DNA of 7,658 bases from an uncultured Pseudomonadota bacterium (GTDB lineage Bacteria; Myxococcota_A; UBA796; UBA9615), in the NCBI GenBank assembly GCA_937907595.1, contig CALCXL010000455.1, forward strand, positions 1 through 7,658. The letters are read 5' to 3'. The notes under the pieces were generated by a model. The model saw only the letters and a program-made list of their open reading frames with translations, did no database searches and had not been told where the DNA came from. Every line of letters begins with the position of its first letter. Positions within the stretch are counted from its first letter, which is position 1. Positions 1 to 6,054 of the stretch are shown one piece after another. Position numbers and translations under genes: made by a program.

Positions 1-756
1 GAGAACGGCATCGACGACGACTGCGACGGCGAGGTGGACGATCCCTTCGTGTCCGAGGACAACGACGGCGACGGCTACACGGTCGAAGGCGGGGACTGCG
101 ACGACGACGACGACAAGGTCCACCCCGGCATGGTCGAGCTGGAAGACGGCATCGACAACGACTGCGACGGCCTCATCGACGAGGGCACGGACTCCGGCGA
201 CGACGACGGCGACGGCTACTCGGAGAACGACGGCGACTGCAACGACGGCCAGGCCAGCACCAACCCCGGCGCGGACGAGATCCCGGAGAACGGGCTGGAC
301 GACGACTGCGACGGTGAGGTGGACGAGGGCGGCGACAACTACGACGACGACGGCGACGGCTTCACCGAGGACGGCGGGGACTGCGACGACGACGACCCGG
401 CGGTCAGCCCGGCGGGGGAGGAGTCGGCCAACGGGATCGACGACGACTGCGACGGCCTCATCGACGAGGGCAGCGCCGACTTCGACGACGACGGCGACGG
501 GTTCTCGGAGAACGCGGGCGACTGCGACGACAACAACGGCTGGGTCTACCCCCAGGCGGTCGAGGACACCTGCGACGACGGCCAGGACAACGACTGCGAC
601 TCGCTGCTGGACCTGGAGGACGTGGACTGCGGCGACGCGCCGAACATCAACGGCGTCGACCAGGGCTGCGAGGACTGCGAGAGCTCCCTGGGCGGCGGGG
701 CCGGCGGCGGGCTCGCCCTGCTGTTCGTGCTGCTGGGCTGGCGCCGACGGCGCTGA
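1..756 (+). CDS. MopE-repeat surface protein with MYXO-CTERM-like tail (5' partial)
   Basis: The reading frame is open from the first base, so the protein begins upstream; 251 residues are visible, and the GTG at 34 is only an internal valine. The protein is a chain of Asp/Gly/Cys-rich repeats of 47-48 residues. Each has a DGDG(Y/F) motif, a GDC(D/N)D motif and a closing NG(I/L)D(N/D)DCDG-(L/E)-(I/V)DE motif. This is the pattern of the MopE-type putative metal-binding motif. The DxDxDG-like Asp clusters suggest divalent cation binding, and most repeats hold two cysteines that could form a disulfide. After the last repeat come GC at residues 222-223, a Gly-rich hydrophobic stretch (about 231-247) and four terminal arginines. 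That is the layout of a MYXO-CTERM sorting tail, in which the protein is retained in the membrane and passed to the cell surface. Repeat family and tail type are seen in the sequence; surface location is inferred; ligand and role are unknown. Two hairpins follow the stop. Confidence 0.9.
   Translation, partial: ENGIDDDCDGEVDDPFVSEDNDGDGYTVEGGDCDDDDDKVHPGMVELEDGIDNDCDGLIDEGTDSGDDDGDGYSENDGDCNDGQASTNPGADEIPENGLDDDCDGEVDEGGDNYDDDGDGFTEDGGDCDDDDPAVSPAGEESANGIDDDCDGLIDEGSADFDDDGDGFSENAGDCDDNNGWVYPQAVEDTCDDGQDNDCDSLLDLEDVDCGDAPNINGVDQGCEDCESSLGGGAGGGLALLFVLLGWRRRR
64..630 (+). repeat. Four tandem MopE-type coding repeats (141-144 bp period)
   Basis: DGDGY/F motifs start at about nt 64, 205, 349 and 490, giving units of 141, 144 and 141 bp. 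Positions 1-42 hold the end of an earlier unit (NGIDDDCDGEVD). The fourth unit is degenerate: its closing motif reads GQDNDCDSLLD and it has an extra cysteine (C191 of the visible protein). The units differ at many codons, so this is an old protein-level array, not a recent DNA duplication. Confidence 0.85.
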
Positions 757-761
757 GCTGC

Positions 762-798
762 GGGCGCTGGGGCGCCCTTCGCGGCCCGGCCCGCGAAG
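762..798 (+). terminator. Two back-to-back GC-rich hairpins after the MopE-repeat gene
   Basis: The 71-bp gap between the two + strand genes holds two adjoining inverted repeats. The first is GGGCGC (762-767) and GCGCCC (772-777) with a TGGG loop. The second is CTTCGCGG (777-784) and CCGCGAAG (791-798) with a 6-nt loop. Both stems are perfect and share base 777, so they abut directly. No T-run follows, so a classic intrinsic terminator is not proven; transcription stop or mRNA 3'-end protection are both plausible. Confidence 0.45.
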
Positions 799-827
799 CT
801 GGCATCCAAGTTGCTGAGTCGTGGGGC

Positions 828-1463
828 ATGACCAGCCTCCGCTTTCTGCTCCTGCTCTCCCTGTTCACCTTCGTCGCTGCGGGCTGCCCCAGCGGGGACG
901 ACGACGACTCGGCCGGCTCCGACGACGACGACTCGGCCGACGACGACGACGACGACTCGGCCGACGACGACGATTCGGCCGGCTCCGACGACGACGATTC
1001 GGCCGACGACGACGACTCGGGCTCCGACGACGACGACGCGGCCGACGACGACGACTCCGCCTCGGCTTGCGCTGGCGGGGATCCGCTGGACGGCACGCTG
1101 ATCGACGTGAACCTGACCCTGGTGACGGCCAACGCGCCCGCCCTGCCCGGGGCCTGCCTGGAGCTGAGCCTCTGGGGCCTGGACAGCAACATCGCCGACC
1201 AGGCGGCCAACCTGCTGGGCACCTTCGTGTTCCCCATCGAGGGCCTGCCCGGGGCGGCCCAGGTCTCCTTCCCGGCCGACGCCCACGAGCAGATCGAGCC
1301 CGGCGGCGACGACCCGGCGGCCAACCGCTTCTACGTGACGGGCTGGGTCGACCACGACGTCGACGGCGTCCGGAACGCGGGCGACTACGTCTCCGGCCAG
1401 CCCGACTTCTGGGCCGCGCCGCCGCCGGCCTCCACCGACGTGATCTTCAGCGAGGTGCTCTGA
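828..1463 (+). CDS. Putative outer-membrane or surface lipoprotein with (DDDDSA)n linker
   Basis: This 211-residue protein starts with a short lipoprotein signal peptide ending in the lipobox VAAGC, with C20 as the lipidated residue. Residues 24-78 are a low-complexity linker of eight Asp blocks separated by SA, SAGS, SGS or AA. Seven blocks have four Asp and one has six. Residues 81-211 form a compact, probably all-beta domain with C81 and C110 as a possible disulfide pair. Its C-terminal part (YVTGWVDHDVDGVRNAGDY) is faintly like small beta-sandwich proteins such as DUF2141 or YbaY-type, but I do not recognise the family. The ATG at 828 is chosen because it gives a full signal peptide; GTGGGG just upstream is at most a weak ribosome site. 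The linker probably acts as an acidic stalk holding the domain away from the membrane (inference). The gene converges with the HmuY-like gene, 27 bp apart. Confidence 0.85.
   Translation: MTSLRFLLLLSLFTFVAAGCPSGDDDDSAGSDDDDSADDDDDDSADDDDSAGSDDDDSADDDDSGSDDDDAADDDDSASACAGGDPLDGTLIDVNLTLVTANAPALPGACLELSLWGLDSNIADQAANLLGTFVFPIEGLPGAAQVSFPADAHEQIEPGGDDPAANRFYVTGWVDHDVDGVRNAGDYVSGQPDFWAAPPPASTDVIFSEVL
897..1061 (+). repeat. GAC-rich repeat coding for the DDDDSA linker
   Basis: An imperfect in-frame repeat of GACGACGACGACTCGGCC-type units codes for residues 24-78 of the lipoprotein. Unit lengths are all multiples of three, so copy-number change would keep the frame. One block has six GAC codons instead of four, which looks like a small slippage expansion. 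The antisense and +1 frames of this stretch give long spurious open frames rich in Arg, Val or Ser. Confidence 0.8.
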
Positions 1464-1499
1464 GCGAGGGGGACGATTCGACGCGACCGCTCAGGGTAC
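1455..1499. terminator. Hairpin spanning both convergent stop codons (candidate bidirectional terminator)
   Basis: The stop codons of the two convergent genes are part of the inverted repeat CTGAGCG (1460-1466) and CGCTCAG (1488-1494). Read as + strand RNA the stem extends to 12 pairs (1455-1466 with 1488-1499), including two G-U pairs, around a 21-nt loop. On the - strand transcript the two wobble pairs become mismatches, leaving the perfect 7-bp core. There is no T-run on either side, so this would have to be a factor-assisted or 3'-end-stabilising structure. The stem includes the last codons of both genes. Confidence 0.4.
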
Positions 1500-2549
1500 G
1501 AACGAGTACTCGAGCACCAGGCGGTCCGGGCCGGTCGGGTCCTCGCCCTCCAGCTCGATCACGCGCAGCTTGATCAGCGGCTCCGCGGTGCGGTCGGTGG
1601 TCAGGAACCAGCGGGTCGCGGACAGGGCCACGTCGCCCTGCCCCGGGGTGCCGGTGAACCAGCGCTGGAGCACGGGCAGCACGTCGTCCTCCTGGAAGGA
1701 CGCCGTGGGATCGTCCCGCCAGGCCTCGGCGCGCTCCACGAAGTAGGGCTCCTGGTTGGCGGGGGTGAAGTCCAGGACGTCGGCCGGCTGCTCACCGCGG
1801 TCGGGGTCGGCGTCGGCGGTGACGATGCCCGCGGGGCCGGACGGGCCCGAGTTGCCCTTGATGTTGAAGCGCTTGAAGCCCAGGTCCCAGTCCGGGGAGT
1901 CCAGGGCTTCTGCGTCGGTCAGGTCCACGACGCCCTCGCCGAACCGCAGGTAGGTCCAGCGGTCGGTGGAGGGGTCGGCGGCCGCGCCCAGGCCGCCCGC
2001 GGTGGCGTCCACCTGGTCCACGTGCAGGACCAGGTCCTCGGCCGGGTCCTCGGGGATGCGCGCCCAGCGGAACTCGGGGAAGCCGGAGAGGGCCACGCCG
2101 TCCACCACCCGGTAGTAGTCCAGCACCTGCACCATGTAGTCGGCGTCGGGCCGCCGCACGACGTAGGGGTGGTAGTTGCTGAAGAGCGTGTGGGTGTTGT
2201 CCAGCGCGTACCACCACCAGCGGCTCAGCGCGCAGGCGTAGGAGTCGAAGAAGAAGAACCACACCAGCTGGTTGCGGCGCCGCATCTCCTCGAAGCGCAG
2301 GTCCAGGTCGAGCAGCTCCATGTCGATGCCGCCGGCCTTGCCGGGCCCCGACTCGCCGCCGTTGAGGAAGAGGTTCCAGCCGTCCAGGCGCAGGTCCCAG
2401 TCGCCCGAGCCGTCGACCACGCCCAGATCGAAGTCCAGGTACAGGTCCTCGCCGCCCAGCTCCACGGTGACGGTGGGCAGCTCCTCGCCGTTGACGGGGG
2501 TCTGGGGCAGGCAGCCCGCCAGGAGCAGCAGGCTCAGCAGGGCGCGCAT
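1491..2549 (-). CDS. HmuY-like heme-binding lipoprotein with two tandem HmuY-type domains
   Basis: The protein has 352 residues. The lipoprotein signal is short, with lipobox LLAGC and C13 as the lipid anchor. Two copies of an HmuY-like core follow. Copy A has VVDGSGDWDL then NGGESGPG (about residues 36-75) and a closing YVVRRPDADYMVQVLDYY strand pair (129-146). Copy B has VVDLTDAEALDSPDWDL then NSGPSGPAG (about 199-241) and a closing WFLTTDRTAEPLIKLRV segment (314-330). HmuY proteins bind heme outside the cell and pass it to a TonB-dependent receptor; the gene directly upstream here encodes such a receptor, which supports the call. Known HmuY ligands are His or Met. Copy A has H120, H127 and M139, while copy B has neither His nor Met. 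Copy A also has two aromatic clusters, W97-F101 and W111-Y114. The usual single-domain proteins are roughly half to two-thirds this length. The ATG shares one base with the receptor stop; an in-frame GTG at 2552 is an equally good start. The family call is good; heme as ligand is inferred. Confidence 0.82.
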   Translation of the reverse strand: MRALLSLLLLAGCLPQTPVNGEELPTVTVELGGEDLYLDFDLGVVDGSGDWDLRLDGWNLFLNGGESGPGKAGGIDMELLDLDLRFEEMRRRNQLVWFFFFDSYACALSRWWWYALDNTHTLFSNYHPYVVRRPDADYMVQVLDYYRVVDGVALSGFPEFRWARIPEDPAEDLVLHVDQVDATAGGLGAAADPSTDRWTYLRFGEGVVDLTDAEALDSPDWDLGFKRFNIKGNSGPSGPAGIVTADADPDRGEQPADVLDFTPANQEPYFVERAEAWRDDPTASFQEDDVLPVLQRWFTGTPGQGDVALSATRWFLTTDRTAEPLIKLRVIELEGEDPTGPDRLVLEYSFVP

Positions 2550-4699
2550 CACGGGGTGGCTCCGGGCCTCCGCCCGGGCGGGGGCACGACCAGGCGGCCG
2601 CGCAGACCGCCGACCACGCGCCGGCCGGTCACGGGGCGGAAGTCGCCCTCCACCGTCGGATCCCGCCGCTGGTCCAGGATGTTGTCCACGCCCACGTACA
2701 CCGCCAGTTCGTGCCTTCCCTTGAAGGACTTCTCCACCCGCGCGTCCCAGCGCACCAGGCCCGGGGAGCGGAGCTGCTGCGCGCTGTCCACGAAGCGCTC
2801 GCTCTCGTAGCCGACGGCTGTGTACACCGACAGCCCGATCTTCGCCACGATGCCCTCCACCGTCCCCCGCACGGCGTGCACCGGGGCGTCGGGCAGGAAG
2901 AAGCCCGCATCGGACCAGGCCCAGAGGAAGCGGTAGGACGCGGTCACGCGCAGGAAGGGCAGGTCCAGATCGCCGGTGGCCTGGGCGCCGACGGTGCGGG
3001 CGCCCTCGATGTTGGCGGCGCGGAAGACGTTGAGGGGGGCGCCGCTGGTGGTGACGCCGGCGTTGACGAAGGTGATCAGGTTCTCGATGCGGTTGGCGTA
3101 GGCGCCCACGCGCACGGTGGCGACGGTGCCGAAGGCCTGCTCCAGGGACAGGTTGGCGCCCCAGGAGGCCTCGGGCCGCAGGTCGGGGTCGCCCTCGACG
3201 ATGTAGCCCAGGGCGCTGTGATCGAACTGCAGGAAGCGGTCCTTCAAGGAGGGGGCGCGGTAGCCGCGGGCGCCGGACAGCCGCAGGGTGGCGTTCGGCC
3301 AGAGCTTGAGGCGCAGGGCCAGGCTGGGCGCGGCGTTGACCCCGAAGGCGTCGTGCACCGTCAGGCGCACCCCCGGCACGATCTCCAGGCGGTCCCTGAA
3401 GAGCCGCAGGTCGCCCTGCACCCAGGGCTCCAGCGACCACTCGCGGGTGTGGGCGACCTCGTCTTCGTGCAGCAGGACCGCGCCCGGCTCCACGGCGTCG
3501 CGCTGCACGGCCAGGCTCTCGCTGCTCCACTCCAGCCCGGCCGCGAGGGACAGGCCCGGCACCGCGTGCACGTCCAGGCGGTTGAGCTGGTTGACCTGAT
3601 CGATGCTGGTGCGGCGCTCCCGGGTGACGATGGAGCTGCGCAGCTCCTCGGCGAAGCGTGCGTGGTAAATCGTGCCGTCGAGCCGCCAGCGGAAGGACGC
3701 CGCCGGGCTCAGCTTGATGCGCTGGCCCCCGCCCACCAGGACACGGTCGTAGCGCTTGGGGCTGTCGTAGACCTCGGGGTGGCCGATGGCGTTGTTGGTG
3801 CGCTGGCTGACGCCCTGCCGCTCGTCGCTGGTCCACTGGGCGCTGCCGTCCAGGCGGGTGACGTCGTTGCCCCAGGACACGCCCGTGCGCACGCTCAACA
3901 CGTTGCGGGAGTCCGCGTCGGTGGCGGCGTTGTCGGGCAGCAGGTCGATGGCCTCGGCCCGCTTCCAGCTCATGGTCGCCGTGGCGGCCAGGCCCGACTC
4001 GTCGGCCGCGTCGCCGTGCAGGTTGAGGTTGAAGGTGCGGTCGGTGCCGGCCTGGATGCGCCCGCCGAAGCTGGCGCCGCCGGTGGGCTGTCGGGTGATC
4101 AGGTTGATGACCCCGCCCAGGGCGTCGCTGCCGTAGAGCGCCGACATGGGGCCCTCCACGATCTCCACCCGCTCCAGCATGGCCGCCGGGAACTGCCCCA
4201 GATCGATGATGCCGCCGCTGTCCCCCGCCACCGGCCGGCCGTCCACCAGCACCAGGGTGCGTCCCGCGGGCAGGCCCTGCAGCGAGATGCCAGAGACCCC
4301 GCCGCGCTGGTCCACGCCCTGGCTCATGACGGGGATGCCGGGTGCGCGGGAGAGCAGCTCGGCCACGTCGCCGGCTGGGGATCGACGCACCGTGGCCTCG
4401 TCGATGATGCGCACCGGCACCGGCGAGTCCGACAGCAAGCGCGGCTCGCCGGTCGCGGTGACGGTCACGGTCCGGGAGATCTCACGCCGGATCGGCTGCG
4501 GGGGCGCGTTGCCCTCGCCCTCGCCCTCGCCCTCGCCCTCGCCTTCGCCCTCGCCTTCGCCCTCGCCCGCGGAGTCGTCGCCGCCCGCGGAGTCGTCGTC
4601 GTCGCCCCCGCCCGCCGCGGAGTCGTCGTCGTCCGCCGGTCCCTGGCCGTACGCGGGTCCAGGGCCCAGGCCCAGCCACAGCAGCAGGAGCCAGATCAC
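2549..4699 (-). CDS. TonB-dependent outer-membrane receptor, HmuR-like, with acidic N-terminal extension
   Basis: The protein has 716 residues. A signal peptide of about 18-19 residues has a strong hydrophobic core but no basic residue. Residues 23-63 are an Asp-rich DDDDSA linker followed by nine Glu-Gly pairs. A TonB-box-like TVTVTATG (77-84) leads into a plug domain (about 85-205) with ERVEIVEGPMSALYGSDALGGVINL (split here as 176-190 and 191-200). The rest is a 22-strand-type beta-barrel. Y480-P483 (YRAP), H494 and D504-L507 (DPDL) match the FRAP/YRAP...His...NPDL region of heme receptors such as HmuR, except that Asn of NPDL is Asp. The plug has no histidine, so a plug-side heme ligand is missing. 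The C-terminus runs past the last strand into a Pro/Arg tail and lacks a terminal aromatic residue. The GTG at 4699 is chosen because it overlaps the upstream TGA in GTGA and starts the signal peptide exactly; the longer open frame upstream is antisense or out-of-frame coding of the neighbour. Substrate is inferred from the HmuY-like gene that follows. Confidence 0.92.
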   Translation of the reverse strand: MIWLLLLWLGLGPGPAYGQGPADDDDSAAGGGDDDDSAGGDDSAGEGEGEGEGEGEGEGEGEGNAPPQPIRREISRTVTVTATGEPRLLSDSPVPVRIIDEATVRRSPAGDVAELLSRAPGIPVMSQGVDQRGGVSGISLQGLPAGRTLVLVDGRPVAGDSGGIIDLGQFPAAMLERVEIVEGPMSALYGSDALGGVINLITRQPTGGASFGGRIQAGTDRTFNLNLHGDAADESGLAATATMSWKRAEAIDLLPDNAATDADSRNVLSVRTGVSWGNDVTRLDGSAQWTSDERQGVSQRTNNAIGHPEVYDSPKRYDRVLVGGGQRIKLSPAASFRWRLDGTIYHARFAEELRSSIVTRERRTSIDQVNQLNRLDVHAVPGLSLAAGLEWSSESLAVQRDAVEPGAVLLHEDEVAHTREWSLEPWVQGDLRLFRDRLEIVPGVRLTVHDAFGVNAAPSLALRLKLWPNATLRLSGARGYRAPSLKDRFLQFDHSALGYIVEGDPDLRPEASWGANLSLEQAFGTVATVRVGAYANRIENLITFVNAGVTTSGAPLNVFRAANIEGARTVGAQATGDLDLPFLRVTASYRFLWAWSDAGFFLPDAPVHAVRGTVEGIVAKIGLSVYTAVGYESERFVDSAQQLRSPGLVRWDARVEKSFKGRHELAVYVGVDNILDQRRDPTVEGDFRPVTGRRVVGGLRGRLVVPPPGRRPGATP
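4511..4564 (-). repeat. Nine-copy hexanucleotide repeat coding for (Glu-Gly)9
   Basis: Read on the + strand, GCCCTC occurs nine times in a row, two copies being GCCTTC (4541-4546 and 4553-4558). On the coding strand this is GAG/GAA GGC, giving residues 46-63 of the TonB-dependent receptor. Because the unit is six bases, slippage would change linker length without breaking the frame. Confidence 0.9.
4565..4633 (-). repeat. DDDDSA-type linker in the receptor
   Basis: This stretch codes for residues 23-45 of the receptor: two DDDDSA blocks and one DDSA block separated by Ala/Gly spacers. Ser-Ala is written TCC GCG here, whereas the lipoprotein at 828-1463 mostly uses TCG GCC. The two linkers therefore look alike as protein but not as recently copied DNA. 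Confidence 0.8.
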
Positions 4700-6054
4700 G
4701 AGCGCCGCCGGGGTCGACGCCGGGGGGTCGCGATCAGGAGCGCGCCGGCCAACAGCGCCCCGCCCGCGCCGCCGGTGGAGCAGCCGACCACCAGCTGGGG
4801 CGGGAGCGGGACCTCCTCCTCGTCGCGGGGGGCGGCCCGGGCGTAGGTGAAGCCGTCGGGCACCTCCACGAAGTCCCCGCCGGCGAACACGAGCACGTCG
4901 GCCTCCCCCGGATCGCCCGCGGGCACCACGAAGTCCAGGCGCTCGCTGCCGCGCACCTGCAGGTCGCCGACGTCGCGCTCCCCCACCACCACGCGCACGT
5001 CGCCGACGAAGCCGCTGCCCTCGATCACCGCGCGGGTGGAGCCCGAGGGATCGGCGGTGGCGGGCACGATGGAGGCGATGGTGGGGCGGGTGCGTGCGAC
5101 CTCCAGGGCGCCGGGCCACAGGATGGCGCCGTGGTCCCAGAGGAGCCGCAGCCCCCAGCGGTCGATGCCCAGGCCGGAGGCGTCCACCTCCACGCGCTCG
5201 GCGGAGCGCCAGGTGGTGCTCAGGGGCACGGGCTCGCCGCCGTCGGACGGTTGCGCCTGCACCTGCAACTCCGGCGGAAAGTCGCGGCCCTGGAGCAGGG
5301 CGGTGGGCGCCTCGGCGTCGGTGGGCAGCAGCGCGGGCAGCACGGAGGAGAGGAGGGGAACGCGGCCGGGGGACACGCCTTCGGGGCGCCCGGCGTCGAA
5401 GGCCAGGGCGTCGACGAGCAGGACGAAGTCGCCCAGGGGATCGTCGCCCCGGTCGCGCACGGCGATGGTCGGCGTCACCAGGCTGCCCGGCTCCACCCGC
5501 ACCACGCTCTCCATCCAGCGGGACAGGCGGCCGACCTCGGACCAGAGCGTGCCCCCGAGCAGATCCGCGTCCCCCGAGCGCACGGCGGGGCTGGCCGATC
5601 CCAGGAAGCCGCCCGCGTAGGGGTCCAGATCCGCGACCCCCCCAGGCAGGTCCGGCGCGCCGAGCACGACCCACTGGGCCTCGTCCTCGGGGCGCTCTAC
5701 GCCGTCGACGGGGGCCAGGGCCCGGTAGCGCAGCCGCAGGGAGTGGGCGTCGTCGGGCACGCGCAGGCTGAGGAAGATGCCGGCCTCGTCCCCGGCGATG
5801 CCGCCCGCGCCCAGATCGGTGCCCGGCAGGGGGGCGCGGTCCAGCGATCCCGAGGACAGCGCCATCATCGCGTTGCCCTGCACGGGCTCGACGTCGCCGA
5901 AGAAGTACCAGGTGGCCCGGGACTGGGGGGGGCCGATGAGCCCGCCGGTGATCAACGTCTCGGGCTGCTCCAGCAGCACCTGGGCGTAGACCTGCAGATC
6001 GTCGCCGGCCTGGGCCGACGGCACGCAGAGCAGCGCCAGGAGCAGGTGGATCAC
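4696..6054 (-). CDS. Exported TIG-domain protein with MYXO-CTERM-like tail
   Basis: The protein has 452 residues. A signal peptide (1-16) ends at SAQA before GDD. Residues 17-220 form a beta-rich domain with an aromatic FFGDVEP segment and a closing VRDRGDDPLGDFVLLVDALAF, reminiscent of the beta-sandwich domains found in sorted surface proteins (choice-of-anchor type); this part is not firmly assigned. Residues 323-405 are a recognisable IPT/TIG immunoglobulin-like domain (PTIASIVPATADPSGS, VIEGSGF, VPDGFTYA). Residues about 230-320 look like a more divergent TIG-like copy. The end shows VVGC (C425), a Gly/Ala/Leu hydrophobic segment (426-443) and an arginine cluster, the layout of a MYXO-CTERM sorting tail. 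The start is GTG at 6054, overlapping the thioesterase TGA as GTGA; another GTG at 6090 would add 12 residues and overlap further. It lies directly ahead of the receptor, so it may be a surface partner in ligand capture (inference). No enzyme motif is seen. Confidence 0.8.
   Translation of the reverse strand: MIHLLLALLCVPSAQAGDDLQVYAQVLLEQPETLITGGLIGPPQSRATWYFFGDVEPVQGNAMMALSSGSLDRAPLPGTDLGAGGIAGDEAGIFLSLRVPDDAHSLRLRYRALAPVDGVERPEDEAQWVVLGAPDLPGGVADLDPYAGGFLGSASPAVRSGDADLLGGTLWSEVGRLSRWMESVVRVEPGSLVTPTIAVRDRGDDPLGDFVLLVDALAFDAGRPEGVSPGRVPLLSSVLPALLPTDAEAPTALLQGRDFPPELQVQAQPSDGGEPVPLSTTWRSAERVEVDASGLGIDRWGLRLLWDHGAILWPGALEVARTRPTIASIVPATADPSGSTRAVIEGSGFVGDVRVVVGERDVGDLQVRGSERLDFVVPAGDPGEADVLVFAGGDFVEVPDGFTYARAAPRDEEEVPLPPQLVVGCSTGGAGGALLAGALLIATPRRRPRRRS

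Noticed and set aside
897..1061. CRISPR-like or minisatellite array
   Set aside because: The repetition is in-frame DDDDSA coding without unique spacers.
546..1355. - strand open frames of 225-269 residues
   Set aside because: They arise from the antisense of GAC repeats (Val or Ser runs) and the end of the MopE-repeat gene; no domain is seen.
821..1573. 250-residue + strand frame overlapping the lipoprotein
   Set aside because: Almost only Arg, Gly, Leu and Pro, the +1 shadow of the GAC repeat; the 828 frame has a proper lipobox.
2550..3836. Upstream extension of the HmuY-like frame to a 781-residue protein
   Set aside because: The added part is Arg/Pro/Gly-rich shadow coding antiparallel to nothing real and in another frame of the receptor gene; the lipoprotein signal starts cleanly at 2549.
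2711..4846. 711-residue open frame on the + strand
   Set aside because: Antisense to the receptor, rich in Gly, Ala, Val and His with no recognisable domain; such long antisense frames are expected at this GC content.
4700..5674. Upstream extension of the receptor frame to 1041 residues
   Set aside because: It overlaps the TIG gene in another frame and has GC-shadow composition; the GTG at 4699 starts a signal peptide and overlaps the upstream stop.
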